This document shows positions 14,674 to 23,471 of a DNA stretch of 64,000 bases, in pieces. The first letter of the stretch is position 1, and every line of letters starts with the position of its first letter. A program made the position numbers and the translations under genes. The notes below the pieces were generated by a model that saw only the letters and a program-made list of their open reading frames with translations, was not told the origin of the DNA and did not search any database. Where the stretch lies: contig JAOUEV010000003.1 of assembly GCA_029858565.1 (NCBI GenBank), positions 1 to 64,000 on the forward strand, written 5' to 3'. Source of the DNA: Nitrospirota bacterium. Its GTDB lineage: Bacteria > Nitrospirota > UBA9217.

Positions 14674-16701
14674 ATGTTAAAGGATATGAAGATCGGGAAT
14701 AGGCTGAATCTGGGCTTCGGATTGCTCGTGCTGATGATCGTGATCGTCGGCGCGAGCGCGTTCCTGGGGATCAGCAGCATCAAGACGCAAACGCAGCACT
14801 TGGTCGAGGAGGAGGGGCGTGTTGCCCGCACGGCGGCTGAGGTGCATCCGCACATTCTGAACCTCCGGAGATATGAAAAGGACGTGCTGCTGAACATGGG
14901 TTCGCGGGAAAAGGTGTCCGAATACGGCAAGAAATGGGAGAAAGAGCTTGTCGACCTGGGCGAGCTGCTGAAGTCCCTGGAAAAGGAGGAGCTGAATCCC
15001 GAGCAGACGAAGGCCCTGAAGGAGTTGGCGGAACATCTTGCCAAGTACGCCGAAGGTTTCCGGTCGGTCTTTGCAAAGATCCAGGACGGCACTCTCAAGA
15101 CCGCCCAGGCCGCGAACGCGGCTCTAGGCGCATTCAAGGATAATGTGCGCGGTCTTGAATCGTTGATCGATACTTTTGAGGACCACATCGGCGAGAACAT
15201 GAAAAGAACAGAGGCTGGCGTGATCAAGGGAGCTGAAACCACCCTCCTATTCATCGGCGTGCTGATCATCGTTTCAACGGCTATCGCTTTTGCCGTCAGC
15301 ATCCCCACCTCCAGAAGCATTGTCGTTCCGGTGAAGGAGATCGCCGAGATCGCCGACAGGATCGCAGCAGGCGACCTGTCCGTTGAGATCAAGGCGCAGC
15401 GCAAGGACGAGATCGGCATGCTGGCGGACTCGTTCCGCGCCATGGTCGTCTATCTCAAGGGAATGGCCGGCACGGCCGAAGCCATCGCGCAGGGCGACCT
15501 GCGCGGGGAAGTCACGCCCAAGTCGGATAAGGACGTGCTCGGGAACGCCTTCCACGAGATGGTATCGGGCCTCCGGTCCATCGTGACCGAGATCAAGGGC
15601 GGCGCGGACCAGATCGCCTCGGCGTCGGGCCAGATCGCCTCGACCTCGGAGCAGACGGCGCGGAACAACGAGTCCGCTGCAACGGCGGTGGAGGAGACCA
15701 CCTCGACCATGCACGAGATGTCGGCGAACATCCAGAACGTGGCCAAGAACGCCCAGAACCAGTCCTCGTCGGTGACCGAGACCTCGGCGTCCATCGAGCA
15801 GATGGTGGCGTCGATCCAGCGGATCGCGGACACGGTGAACCAGTTCGTGCAGCTCTCGGCCAAGACGAAGCAGGCCGTGGAGCAGGGCCTCGACGCCGTG
15901 GCGAAATCGGTGAAGGGCACCGATGAGATCAGCCGGTCCATCGTCCGGTCGTCGGACACCATCTCGGCGCTCGGCGCCCGGGTCGAGGACATCGGCAAGA
16001 TCGTGGACGTGATCGACGAGATCGCTGAACAGACCAACCTGCTGGCCCTGAACGCGGCGATCGAGGCCGCGCGCGCGGGAGAGCAGGGCCAGGGGTTCGC
16101 CGTGGTGGCCGACGAGGTGCGGAAGCTCGCGGAGCGGTCCGCCAAGTCGACCAAGGAGATCGCGGAGCTGATCAGCGGCATCCAGCGCGAGGCCCAGGAC
16201 GCGGTGAAGGTGATGGAAAAATCGACCCAACTCGTGGAGCGGGGCGTGGAACTGAGCAGCGAGGTCGGCAACACGCTCAAGGCGATCGAGAACAACGTCG
16301 TGGAGGTGGACCGCTATTCCAAGGAGATCGGCGCGGCAACGCAGGAGCAGTCCAGCGGCAGCACCCAGATCGGGAAGGCGGCGGAGAACCTTCGCGAAGT
16401 GACCCACGAGATCTCCTCGGCCACTGACGAGCAGGCGTCCGCCGCGGAGCAGATCGTGAAGACCATGGAAAAGATGCGCGAGATGATCCACCAGAACGCG
16501 GCGGCGACGACCGAGCTGGCCTCGTCGGCCGAGGAGCTGCGCTCCCAGGCCGAGCGGTTCCAGGACATCATCGGCAGGTTCTCGGTGGGCGACGAGGACG
16601 CGGCCGGCAAGCGTCCCGCCCGGCAGAAGGAACTGCCGCACCACGACGGAAACGGCAGAGACAAAACGCGGGGACAGCATAAGCTGATCGGAGCGGCGTA
16701 A
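14674..16701 (+). CDS. Methyl-accepting chemotaxis protein
   Basis: 675 aa. TM1 at about 12-34, a periplasmic four-helix-bundle-like sensor (about 35-188), TM2 (about 190-212), HAMP (about 213-265), a second HAMP-like segment (GTAEAIAQGDLRGEV), then the long cytoplasmic coiled coil. The hairpin tip carries the nearly invariant AEQTNLLALNAAIEAARAGE. Methylation helices flank the tip. The C-terminus (GQHKLIGAA) lacks a CheR-tethering pentapeptide. It is the only receptor in the operon, so it presumably feeds the cheA encoded below. The ligand is not predictable. GAGGAGG lies before the ATG. Confidence 0.95.
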   Translation: MLKDMKIGNRLNLGFGLLVLMIVIVGASAFLGISSIKTQTQHLVEEEGRVARTAAEVHPHILNLRRYEKDVLLNMGSREKVSEYGKKWEKELVDLGELLKSLEKEELNPEQTKALKELAEHLAKYAEGFRSVFAKIQDGTLKTAQAANAALGAFKDNVRGLESLIDTFEDHIGENMKRTEAGVIKGAETTLLFIGVLIIVSTAIAFAVSIPTSRSIVVPVKEIAEIADRIAAGDLSVEIKAQRKDEIGMLADSFRAMVVYLKGMAGTAEAIAQGDLRGEVTPKSDKDVLGNAFHEMVSGLRSIVTEIKGGADQIASASGQIASTSEQTARNNESAATAVEETTSTMHEMSANIQNVAKNAQNQSSSVTETSASIEQMVASIQRIADTVNQFVQLSAKTKQAVEQGLDAVAKSVKGTDEISRSIVRSSDTISALGARVEDIGKIVDVIDEIAEQTNLLALNAAIEAARAGEQGQGFAVVADEVRKLAERSAKSTKEIAELISGIQREAQDAVKVMEKSTQLVERGVELSSEVGNTLKAIENNVVEVDRYSKEIGAATQEQSSGSTQIGKAAENLREVTHEISSATDEQASAAEQIVKTMEKMREMIHQNAAATTELASSAEELRSQAERFQDIIGRFSVGDEDAAGKRPARQKELPHHDGNGRDKTRGQHKLIGAA

Positions 16702-16703
16702 GC

Positions 16704-17534
16704 ATGCTGACGGACGAGGAGTTCCGGCTGTTCCGGAACATGATCTACGACGAATCGGGAATGTACCTCAAGGAAGCCAAGAAGGACTTCCTGGAGCACC
16801 GCGTCCAGAAACGGATGCAGGCGACCGGGACGGCGACGCCCTACTGGTACTACCGGCACGTCACGGCGAACCGGGAAACGGAGCTGCCCTCGCTCCTCGA
16901 CGCCATGACCGTCAACGAGACCTCCTTCTTCCGGAACGGGCCGCAGATAGACCTGTTCCGGAAGAACATCATGAAGGACCTGCTGGCGCAGAAGGCCACG
17001 ACGGCGTGGCGCAAGCTCCGCATCTGGTCCGCCGGCTGTTCGACCGGCGAGGAGCCCTACACCATCGCCATATGCGTGCTCGAAGCGATCCCGGACCCGG
17101 AGAAGTGGGACATCAGGATCTTCGCGTCCGATCTGAGCATGAAGGCGCTCGAGGTCGCGAGCAGGGCCGTGTACGCGGAGCAGCGGGTGAAACACAACGT
17201 TCCCGATGAGCTGGTGCCGAAATATTTCGACCGCGTCGGGGACGGGTATCGGGTCAAGGACAACGTCAAACGGCTCGTCGTGTTCGACTACCACAATCTG
17301 AAGCACGAGAACGGCCTGACGGCGCTGGATGCGATCTTCTGCCGGAACGTCATGATATACTTTGATGAAGAAGAACAGAAGCGGGTGGTGGAGAAGTTCT
17401 ACCGCAGCCTGAATCCCGGCGGGTATCTGCTGATCGGCCATGCGGAAAGCCTTCAGGGCATGCACACGCAGTTCCAGTTCTTCTACCAGAACAAAGGAAC
17501 AGCCTACAAGAAGCCGGCGCAGGAGGGAGTATGA
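16704..17534 (+). CDS. cheR: CheR protein-glutamate methyltransferase
   Basis: 276 aa, full length for CheR. The N-terminal helical CheR_N region (about 5-60) is followed by a SAM-binding Rossmann domain with WSAGCSTGEEPYTIAI (about 110-125) and the signature IFCRNVMIYF (about 212-221). It methylates receptor glutamates, probably of the MCP just upstream (2-bp gap). Its stop overlaps the next receiver gene by ATGA. There are no TPRs or extra domains. Confidence 0.95.
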   Translation: MLTDEEFRLFRNMIYDESGMYLKEAKKDFLEHRVQKRMQATGTATPYWYYRHVTANRETELPSLLDAMTVNETSFFRNGPQIDLFRKNIMKDLLAQKATTAWRKLRIWSAGCSTGEEPYTIAICVLEAIPDPEKWDIRIFASDLSMKALEVASRAVYAEQRVKHNVPDELVPKYFDRVGDGYRVKDNVKRLVVFDYHNLKHENGLTALDAIFCRNVMIYFDEEEQKRVVEKFYRSLNPGGYLLIGHAESLQGMHTQFQFFYQNKGTAYKKPAQEGV

Positions 17535-17905
17535 AGGTTCTATTGGCGGAAGATGAGAAGAATTTCGGCATGGTGCTGAAGAACGAACTGGCGGACGCAG
17601 GCTACGAGGTGGACCTTGCCGCCGACGGCGTCGAAGCCGTGCTCAGGTTCATTGACAACAAGTACGATTTCGTGCTCCTGGACATCAAGATGCCGAAGCT
17701 CGACGGGATCAACGCGCTCCGGATCATGAAGAAGATCGACCGGGACGTACCGGCCATCACCTATTCGGGCAACGCGGGGAGCGGCGAGATGGCCGATTCG
17801 GTGAAGGCGGGCGCCATCCGGTGCCTGACCAAACCGATCTCGATCGCGACGCTCAGGCAGGAGATCGAAAAGCACCGGGGGCGCCGCGGCGGAGGAGAAC
17901 GATGA
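17531..17905 (+). CDS. CheY-like receiver between cheR and cheA
   Basis: 124 aa, receiver only. The acidic pocket is LLAEDEKN, the phospho-Asp is in FVLLDIKMP (about 55), the switch position is ITYSGN and the Lys is in LTKPIS. ATGA overlaps on both sides bind it tightly to cheR and cheA, so CheA is the likely phosphodonor. With the second receiver at 20977 the operon has two free receivers. One may be the motor signal and the other a phosphate sink, but the sequence does not say which. Confidence 0.88.
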   Translation: MKVLLAEDEKNFGMVLKNELADAGYEVDLAADGVEAVLRFIDNKYDFVLLDIKMPKLDGINALRIMKKIDRDVPAITYSGNAGSGEMADSVKAGAIRCLTKPISIATLRQEIEKHRGRRGGGER

Positions 17906-19917
17906 CCGAGCAGGCCATGCAGTGGAGCGACGAAGAGTACCGGGAGCTCCGGAAGGTCTTTTTCGCCCAGACCCGCGAGATCATCGCGGACCTGCGCGAT
18001 CTCGTCATGTCGCTGGAAACGGAGCCGTCGAACGACGAAGTGCTCAAGACCGTCAAGCGCAATGTCCACACCCTGAAGGGCGATTCGAACGCCATGGGAC
18101 TGACCTTTGTGGGCGCTCTGTGCCATCGCATGGAGGACGCCCTGTCTCACGCGCTCACGACGGGGGGCATCGATCATGAGGCAGCGGACCTGCTGCTTGC
18201 GGCGGTCGATACCATCGAGCGTCTGGTCGCTTCGAGCGAGGCCGGAGGCGAGGAGGCGGGCGGCGAGGACATGCTGGCCCGGATCGACTGCTATCTCGAT
18301 ATCCACTGCTCGGGAGGGCGGAGCACGGCGCCGGCGGAGACGGCCGCGCTGACGGAGTACGAGTTGCTCCAGGTCGCGAACGCGCGGAGCGCGGGCCAGA
18401 CGGTGTTCGACGCCGAGGTGCGCTTCCACCCGCGCTGTGCCGAGCGCGGCGTGGCCGCGCGCATGCTGGCCGCCCGTGTCGCGGCCATCGGGCAGCTGAT
18501 CCGGTCGTTCCCGGCAGTTGAAAATCCCGGGATCGAGCAGGCGGCGGCGATACGCCTGGTGATCGCTGCGACGCGCGAAGCCGCGGCAATCGAACAGGCA
18601 TTGTCCCTGACCGGCATCAGTGAGAGCGTGCGGGTCGGCCTGCTCGGGGAAGAAGCGCAAACGATTTCCCGGCCTGCCGCGGGGACCCCTCTCCCGGCGT
18701 CTGCCGCGGCGCAGAACGACATGGTCCGGATCGAGGCGTCGCGGGTCGACCGCATCATGGACCTGGTGGGAGAACTGATCATCGGGCGCTCGATGATGGA
18801 GCAGGCGACGCGGGAACTCGAGGACGGGCTTGCCGCATCGGACGCCGCGGCCAGATTCTACTCCATCAACACCTACCTGGAGCGCACGGTCGGAGACCTC
18901 CAGAAGGCGGTCATGAAGATGCGCATGGTGCCGATCAACCACGTGTTCCGGAAGTTTCCGAAAATGGTCCGTGACCTGGCAGCGGAGAAGGGCAAGCAGC
19001 TCCGCCTCGAGGTGAAGGGCCGGGAGACCGAGCTCGACAAGGGGATCGTGGACGCGCTGGGCGAGCCGCTGGCGCACATCATCAGAAACCTGATCGACCA
19101 CGGCATCGAACTGCCCGGCGAGCGGAGCGTGCTGGGCAAGCCCGAGGAAGGCGTGATCGCGCTCCGGGCATTTCATGAGGGGTCTCAGTTCGTCATCGAA
19201 GCTTCGGATGACGGCCGCGGGATTGACGCGCCGGCCGTGAAGAAAAAAGCTCTGGAAAAAGGATTCATAGACGCCGCTGCCGCAGCAGCGATGAACGAAA
19301 CGGATGCCATGAACCTCATTTTCCTCTCGGGGCTCAGCACGGCTGCGGTCCTCTCCGGCACCTCGGGCCGGGGCGTGGGCATGGACGCGGTCAAGTCCGC
19401 TGTCGAATCGCTCAAGGGGTCCATCGAGATCGAGTCCGAGATCGGCAAAGGCACGCTGTTCCGGCTGCGGCTGCCGCTCACCCTTGCGGTGATCAAGGCG
19501 CTGCTCTTCCAGGTCGGCGAGCGGCTGTACGCGCTTCCGGTTTCGGTGATCTCCGAGGTCGCCAAGGTCATGGGCAGGGATCTCACGACCGTGGACGGCA
19601 GGAAGACGCTGCTGCTCCGCGACCAGGTGATCTCCATGGTTGACATCAAGGACCTGTTCCATGTTGCCGGGACCGAGGGCGAGCGCAAATACGCCCTGAT
19701 CATCGGCTCCGGCAGCCGCCGGATGGGCCTCCTGATCGACAAGCTCATGTGGCAGCAGGAACTGGTGATCAAAGCAGTGGACGAGGACATGGTCTCATCG
19801 CCCTGCGTGGCCGGCGCCTCGATCCTCGGGAACGGGAAGGTCGTGCTGATCCTGGACGAGCAGGCCATGCTGCGGAAGGCCATCGACGACGAAAAGAGGA
19901 GGCTGGCGGCCGCATGA
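17902..19917 (+). CDS. cheA: CheA chemotaxis histidine kinase
   Basis: 671 aa from the ATG overlapping the upstream stop (the track's longer GTG start is inside that gene). The Hpt domain has phospho-acceptor H56 in NVHTLKGDSNAMG. A P2-like CheY/CheB-binding region is at about 135-230, the dimerisation domain at about 275-340 (MVRIEASRVDRIMDLVGELI), the ATPase at about 345-520 (HIIRNLIDHGIE, DDGRGID, GRGVGMDAV) and the CheW-like regulatory domain at about 525-665. It transfers phosphate to CheY-type receivers and CheB. The cheB start codon overlaps its stop. Confidence 0.96.
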   Translation: MTEQAMQWSDEEYRELRKVFFAQTREIIADLRDLVMSLETEPSNDEVLKTVKRNVHTLKGDSNAMGLTFVGALCHRMEDALSHALTTGGIDHEAADLLLAAVDTIERLVASSEAGGEEAGGEDMLARIDCYLDIHCSGGRSTAPAETAALTEYELLQVANARSAGQTVFDAEVRFHPRCAERGVAARMLAARVAAIGQLIRSFPAVENPGIEQAAAIRLVIAATREAAAIEQALSLTGISESVRVGLLGEEAQTISRPAAGTPLPASAAAQNDMVRIEASRVDRIMDLVGELIIGRSMMEQATRELEDGLAASDAAARFYSINTYLERTVGDLQKAVMKMRMVPINHVFRKFPKMVRDLAAEKGKQLRLEVKGRETELDKGIVDALGEPLAHIIRNLIDHGIELPGERSVLGKPEEGVIALRAFHEGSQFVIEASDDGRGIDAPAVKKKALEKGFIDAAAAAAMNETDAMNLIFLSGLSTAAVLSGTSGRGVGMDAVKSAVESLKGSIEIESEIGKGTLFRLRLPLTLAVIKALLFQVGERLYALPVSVISEVAKVMGRDLTTVDGRKTLLLRDQVISMVDIKDLFHVAGTEGERKYALIIGSGSRRMGLLIDKLMWQQELVIKAVDEDMVSSPCVAGASILGNGKVVLILDEQAMLRKAIDDEKRRLAAA

Positions 19918-20996
19918 AGCGGATACGGGTGCTCGTGGTCGATGATTCGGCCCTGATGCGGAAGATGATCCCCCAGATCCTGGCAACGGACCCGGGCATC
20001 GAGGTGATGGGCACGGCCATGGACGGCATGTTCGCGCTCAAGAAGATCGCGGAGCAGCGGCCCGACGTCATCACCCTGGACATGGACATGCCGAGGATGA
20101 ACGGGATGGAGACGCTCAAGCGCATCGTCGAGGAGTACGGCATTCCGGTCATCGTGGTGAGCTCGCTCACCCTGCAGGGCGCGGAGCTGACCTTCCGGGC
20201 GCTGGAGGTCGGCGCATTCGACTTCGTGACCAAACCAAAGGACGCGATCTCGCTGCACATCAAGGATATCAGCGATGAGCTGATCGGGAAGATCCGCGCG
20301 GCGGTCGACAATCCGCACGCGCGGCTCCGGTTCAAGCGGATCACGCCTCCCGAGGCGTTCCGCCAGAAACGGCGGCAGCCTTTCACCCGGACGGCGGAGC
20401 GGGTCCTGGCGATCGGCATCTCGACCGGCGGGCCGAACGCGCTGAGCTATCTGCTGCCGCTCCTGCCCAAGGAATTTCCCGCGGGGATCGTGATCGTGCA
20501 GCACATGCCGGCCGGTTTCACCGAGATGTTCGCGTCGCGGCTGAACTCGCTTTCGGCCATCGAGGTGAAGGAAGCCCAGGACGGGGACCTGGTCCTTCCC
20601 GGACGGGCGCTGATCGCGCCCGGGGACCGGCATCTGAAAGTGAAGCGTCTTCCGCTCGGCGCCATTGCCGTGCTGTCCGACGGCCCCGCGGTGAGCGGCC
20701 ACCGGCCGTCGGCCGACGTGCTGTTCCGGTCCGTTGCCGCGGAGTACGGGGCGAGCGCGACCGGCCTCATCATGACGGGCATGGGGTCCGACGGCGCGGA
20801 AGGCATCGGGGAGATCAAGGCAAAGGGCGGCCACACCATCGCCCAGGACGAAAAGAGCTGCGTGGTCTACGGCATGCCCAAGTCCGCAGTGGAAAAGAAC
20901 CATATACGACAGACGGTCCCGCTCGACGAGCTGGGTCCGGCGTTGACAGGATTGTTCGCACAGGAGGAGGTCGTTCATGGAACAAACAGTCGCTAA
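19914..20996 (+). CDS. cheB: CheB protein-glutamate methylesterase/deamidase
   Basis: 360 aa from the ATGA overlap with cheA; the track's earlier start runs inside cheA. The receiver (about 1-120) has VVDDSALMRK and phospho-Asp in ITLDMDMP. The C-terminal methylesterase (about 160-350) keeps the catalytic triad: Ser in GISTGGP, His in IVQHMP and Asp in GMGSDGA. It removes receptor methyl groups in adaptation opposite to CheR. Its last 20 bases overlap the next cheY gene. Confidence 0.96.
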   Translation: MKRIRVLVVDDSALMRKMIPQILATDPGIEVMGTAMDGMFALKKIAEQRPDVITLDMDMPRMNGMETLKRIVEEYGIPVIVVSSLTLQGAELTFRALEVGAFDFVTKPKDAISLHIKDISDELIGKIRAAVDNPHARLRFKRITPPEAFRQKRRQPFTRTAERVLAIGISTGGPNALSYLLPLLPKEFPAGIVIVQHMPAGFTEMFASRLNSLSAIEVKEAQDGDLVLPGRALIAPGDRHLKVKRLPLGAIAVLSDGPAVSGHRPSADVLFRSVAAEYGASATGLIMTGMGSDGAEGIGEIKAKGGHTIAQDEKSCVVYGMPKSAVEKNHIRQTVPLDELGPALTGLFAQEEVVHGTNSR

Positions 20997-21387
20997 AACG
21001 GAAGGGAAGTCGTTTCGGTGCGTCATTGCCGACGACTCGGCTTTCGCTCGGAAGAATATCGCCGGTGTCGTGGCCCGGCTCGGCGGCACCGTGGTCGGCG
21101 AGGCCGTGAACGGCAAGGAGGCCGTGGACCTGTACGACAGGCTCCGTCCGGACCTGGTATTGCTCGACATTACCATGCCCTTGCAGAACGGCGTGGACGC
21201 TCTCCGGCAGATCATGGAGAAGGACCAGACCGCCAGGATCGTCGTGGTCAGCTCGATCGGCCATAAGGAGATGATCTGGAAGGCGATCACCCTTGGCGCC
21301 AAGCATTTCATCACCAAGCCCTTTGATCAGGACTATGTGGGGACGATCATCAAGTCCGTGATCGAGGGCAAGGAGACGCAGTCATGA
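20977..21387 (+). CDS. cheY: CheY response regulator
   Basis: 136 aa: a short N-terminal extension and a receiver with VIADDSAFARKNIAG, LVLLDITMP and the switch/Lys motifs VVSSIG and ITKPFDQD. This form is typical of the CheY proteins encoded beside CheX or CheC phosphatases in thermophilic and deltaproteobacterial che loci. It starts inside cheB and its stop overlaps cheX by 4 bp, so CheX is its likely phosphatase. Confidence 0.88.
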   Translation: MEQTVAKTEGKSFRCVIADDSAFARKNIAGVVARLGGTVVGEAVNGKEAVDLYDRLRPDLVLLDITMPLQNGVDALRQIMEKDQTARIVVVSSIGHKEMIWKAITLGAKHFITKPFDQDYVGTIIKSVIEGKETQS

Positions 21388-21845
21388 GATTCGAGTATAT
21401 CGAACCGTTCGTGAACTCCACGAAGAACGTGCTCAAGGGCGTGCTGCGCTCCGAAGTTGCCAGCGGCCGGACATCGCTTGTCGAGGGCGGGGTGATCAAC
21501 GGCGAGGTCATGATCATCGTCCATGTGGCCGGCGAGTCCGAGGGGAGCGTCATCCTGAGCATGGACTCTCCGACCGCCGTCAACGTGTGCTCGGCCATGA
21601 GCGGCGCGCCCTGCGCGTCCCTCACCGGCGAGGGGCTGGACATCATGGCTGAACTGGCGAACATGATCACGGGCAACGCTACGAGCGTGCTGAACGATCT
21701 GGGCTACGATTTCACCATGTCCCCGCCGATCGTGCTGGCGGCGACACAGCTCCGGGAGAAGACGGCGGGCGTGGAGATGGTGCGCATCCCGATCCGGTCG
21801 TCCCACGGCGAGATCTTCGTGAACGTGGCGATGCGGACGAACTGA
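21384..21845 (+). CDS. cheX: CheX-type CheY-P phosphatase
   Basis: 153 aa, CheC/CheX/FliY family. It has one copy of the E-x2-N active-site motif in MAELANMITGNA (about 91-102), as in CheX, where this Glu/Asn pair positions water to dephosphorylate CheY-P. It has the typical YIEPFVNSTKNVLKGVL opening helix. The single motif and length match CheX rather than the two-motif CheC. It ends the tightly overlapping part of the operon. Confidence 0.9.
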   Translation: MRFEYIEPFVNSTKNVLKGVLRSEVASGRTSLVEGGVINGEVMIIVHVAGESEGSVILSMDSPTAVNVCSAMSGAPCASLTGEGLDIMAELANMITGNATSVLNDLGYDFTMSPPIVLAATQLREKTAGVEMVRIPIRSSHGEIFVNVAMRTN

Positions 21846-21874
21846 AGCGGCAGAGAATTGTGCGGAGAACGATG

Positions 21875-22918
21875 ATGGGCGAGTTTCAGGAAAAAATATT
21901 GCTGGTCGATGACGAGCGGAACATCCGGGAGATCTATGCCAGCCTGCTCGCGGACCAGGGCTATTTCACCGCGGGTGCGGCGAGCGCCTCCGAGGCCCTG
22001 GCGCGGATCGGCGAGGAGCGGTTCGACATCGTCTTCGTCGACCACTTCCTCGGCAGCGACCGAGGTCTGGACCTCATCCCTGCCATGGCGGCCAGGGATC
22101 CGCGGCTCTCCTTTGTCATGTTCACGGCCAACGGCAACACCGACCTTGCCGTGGAGGCGCTCAAGCGCGGAGCATCGGATTATATCACCAAGCCCTTCAC
22201 CGTGGCCGAACTTTTGAAGAGCATCGATTATGTGAAGCGCAAGCGGGCGCTCGACGAGGAACGGCGAAGCCTGGAGGACACCCTCCGGCGAACGGTGGAG
22301 CAGAAGACCGAGGAACTGAGCACGATTCATCTGTCCGTGCTGTCCACGCTCGCGCAGACCGTGGAGAAAAAGGACCAGGGCACGTACGGCCACAGCAGAC
22401 GGGTCGCCCATTATGCCATGCTGATCGCCGCGGCCATTGATCTGCCCGAAAGCGAGCGGAACACGCTGCGCGACGCCGCCATGCTCCACGACATCGGCAA
22501 GATCGGCATCACGGACCTGGTCATCGGGAAAAAAGGCCCGCTCACCAGCGCAGAACGCGATCTCATCCGCAGCCATCCCCAGAAGGGGTTCGAGATCCTG
22601 CGGCCGATCAAGCAGTTTGAACGATTCCTCCCCGTCGTTCTGCACCATCATGAGCATTACGACGGTTCGGGGTATCCCTATGGCCTTGCCGGGGAGAATA
22701 TTCCGCTGCTGGCGCGCATCGTCACCATAGCGGACGCCTATGACGCCATGGTCTCGAACAGGCCCTACCGGAGCGGGGGCAGCCATGAGCGCGCGCTTGA
22801 AGAACTCACGGCCTATGCAGGCAAACAGTTCGATCCCCGGATCGTCGAGGTGTTCACGGTCGCCGACAGCCGGTACCGGCATATGTTCAACCTCAGCGGC
22901 TCGGCGTTCCAGCTGTAG
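21875..22918 (+). CDS. Receiver-HD-GYP cyclic-di-GMP phosphodiesterase (RpfG-like)
   Basis: 347 aa. The receiver (about 5-120) has phospho-Asp in VFVDHFLG and Lys in ITKPFTV; a coiled linker leads to the HD-GYP domain (about 150-345). Metal-binding and signature motifs are present: HSRRVAHYA, MLHDIGKIGI, HHHEHYDGSGYP and IVTIADAYDAM. It probably hydrolyses cyclic-di-GMP, linking chemosensory phosphorylation to second-messenger levels. It lies 29 bp after cheX. ATG at 21875 was chosen because GGAGA lies six bases upstream; the track's 21860 GTG and the 21872 ATG are alternatives. Confidence 0.9.
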   Translation: MGEFQEKILLVDDERNIREIYASLLADQGYFTAGAASASEALARIGEERFDIVFVDHFLGSDRGLDLIPAMAARDPRLSFVMFTANGNTDLAVEALKRGASDYITKPFTVAELLKSIDYVKRKRALDEERRSLEDTLRRTVEQKTEELSTIHLSVLSTLAQTVEKKDQGTYGHSRRVAHYAMLIAAAIDLPESERNTLRDAAMLHDIGKIGITDLVIGKKGPLTSAERDLIRSHPQKGFEILRPIKQFERFLPVVLHHHEHYDGSGYPYGLAGENIPLLARIVTIADAYDAMVSNRPYRSGGSHERALEELTAYAGKQFDPRIVEVFTVADSRYRHMFNLSGSAFQL

Positions 22919-22965
22919 CACCCGCTTGCACTCCGGCCGTTCTTTCCTTGGTCTCATTCTAATCC

Positions 22966-22994
22966 TTGACACCGTTCCGGCTTCAGGCTATATT
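22966..22994 (+). promoter_or_regulatory. Sigma-70 promoter of perR, apparently leaderless
   Basis: TTGACA-17-TATATT. The -10 ends only ten bases before the ATG at 23005, so the transcript should start within a few bases of the start codon. No Shine-Dalgarno is present. Confidence 0.75.
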
Positions 22995-23004
22995 TCACTA
23001 CCCT

Positions 23005-23427
23005 ATGCTGAAACAGCTTCGACAAAAGGGCGGCGTCAAGGGATTCAAGCGCACGCCGCAGCGTCTCGCGATCCTGGATTATCTCGACGGGAACACCTCC
23101 CATCCCTCGGCCGAGGAGATCTACAAGTCCGTGGGCCGGAAGAATCCCTCGCTTTCCTTCGCAACGGTCTACAACACGGTCAACACGCTGGTGCAGGCCG
23201 GCGCGATCCGGGAACTGACGATCGATCCCGACCGGAAGCGCTACGATCCCGACACGAGCGACCACCACCACCTGATCTGCCTTGAGTGCCGCACGGTGCA
23301 GGATGTGTTCGCCGAGATCCCCGTGGAGATTCCGCGGAGCATCACAAGCGATTTTACCGTCACGGGAAGCCACATTGAGTTCCGCGGCCTGTGTGGTCAC
23401 TGTAAAAAGAAGAAGCGGAGCAACTGA
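23005..23427 (+). CDS. perR: Fur-family regulator, PerR-like
   Basis: 140 aa. The winged helix (about 8-85; TPQRLAILDYL, SFATVYNTV) is followed by the dimerisation domain with SDHHHLICLEC and a second Cys pair (LCGHC) for structural zinc. The Asp in RYDPDTSD sits where PerR uses Asp and Fur uses Glu, which supports a peroxide sensor. It lies 44 bp upstream of the flavodiiron gene, so it probably controls the oxygen/peroxide defence genes and itself. The ATG at 23005 was chosen over the track start at 22966, which lies in the -35 box. Confidence 0.82.
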   Translation: MLKQLRQKGGVKGFKRTPQRLAILDYLDGNTSHPSAEEIYKSVGRKNPSLSFATVYNTVNTLVQAGAIRELTIDPDRKRYDPDTSDHHHLICLECRTVQDVFAEIPVEIPRSITSDFTVTGSHIEFRGLCGHCKKKKRSN

Positions 23428-23471
23428 GCGGTCCGGACCCGATTTCAGGCCGGTACAGGAGGGAACGCACC

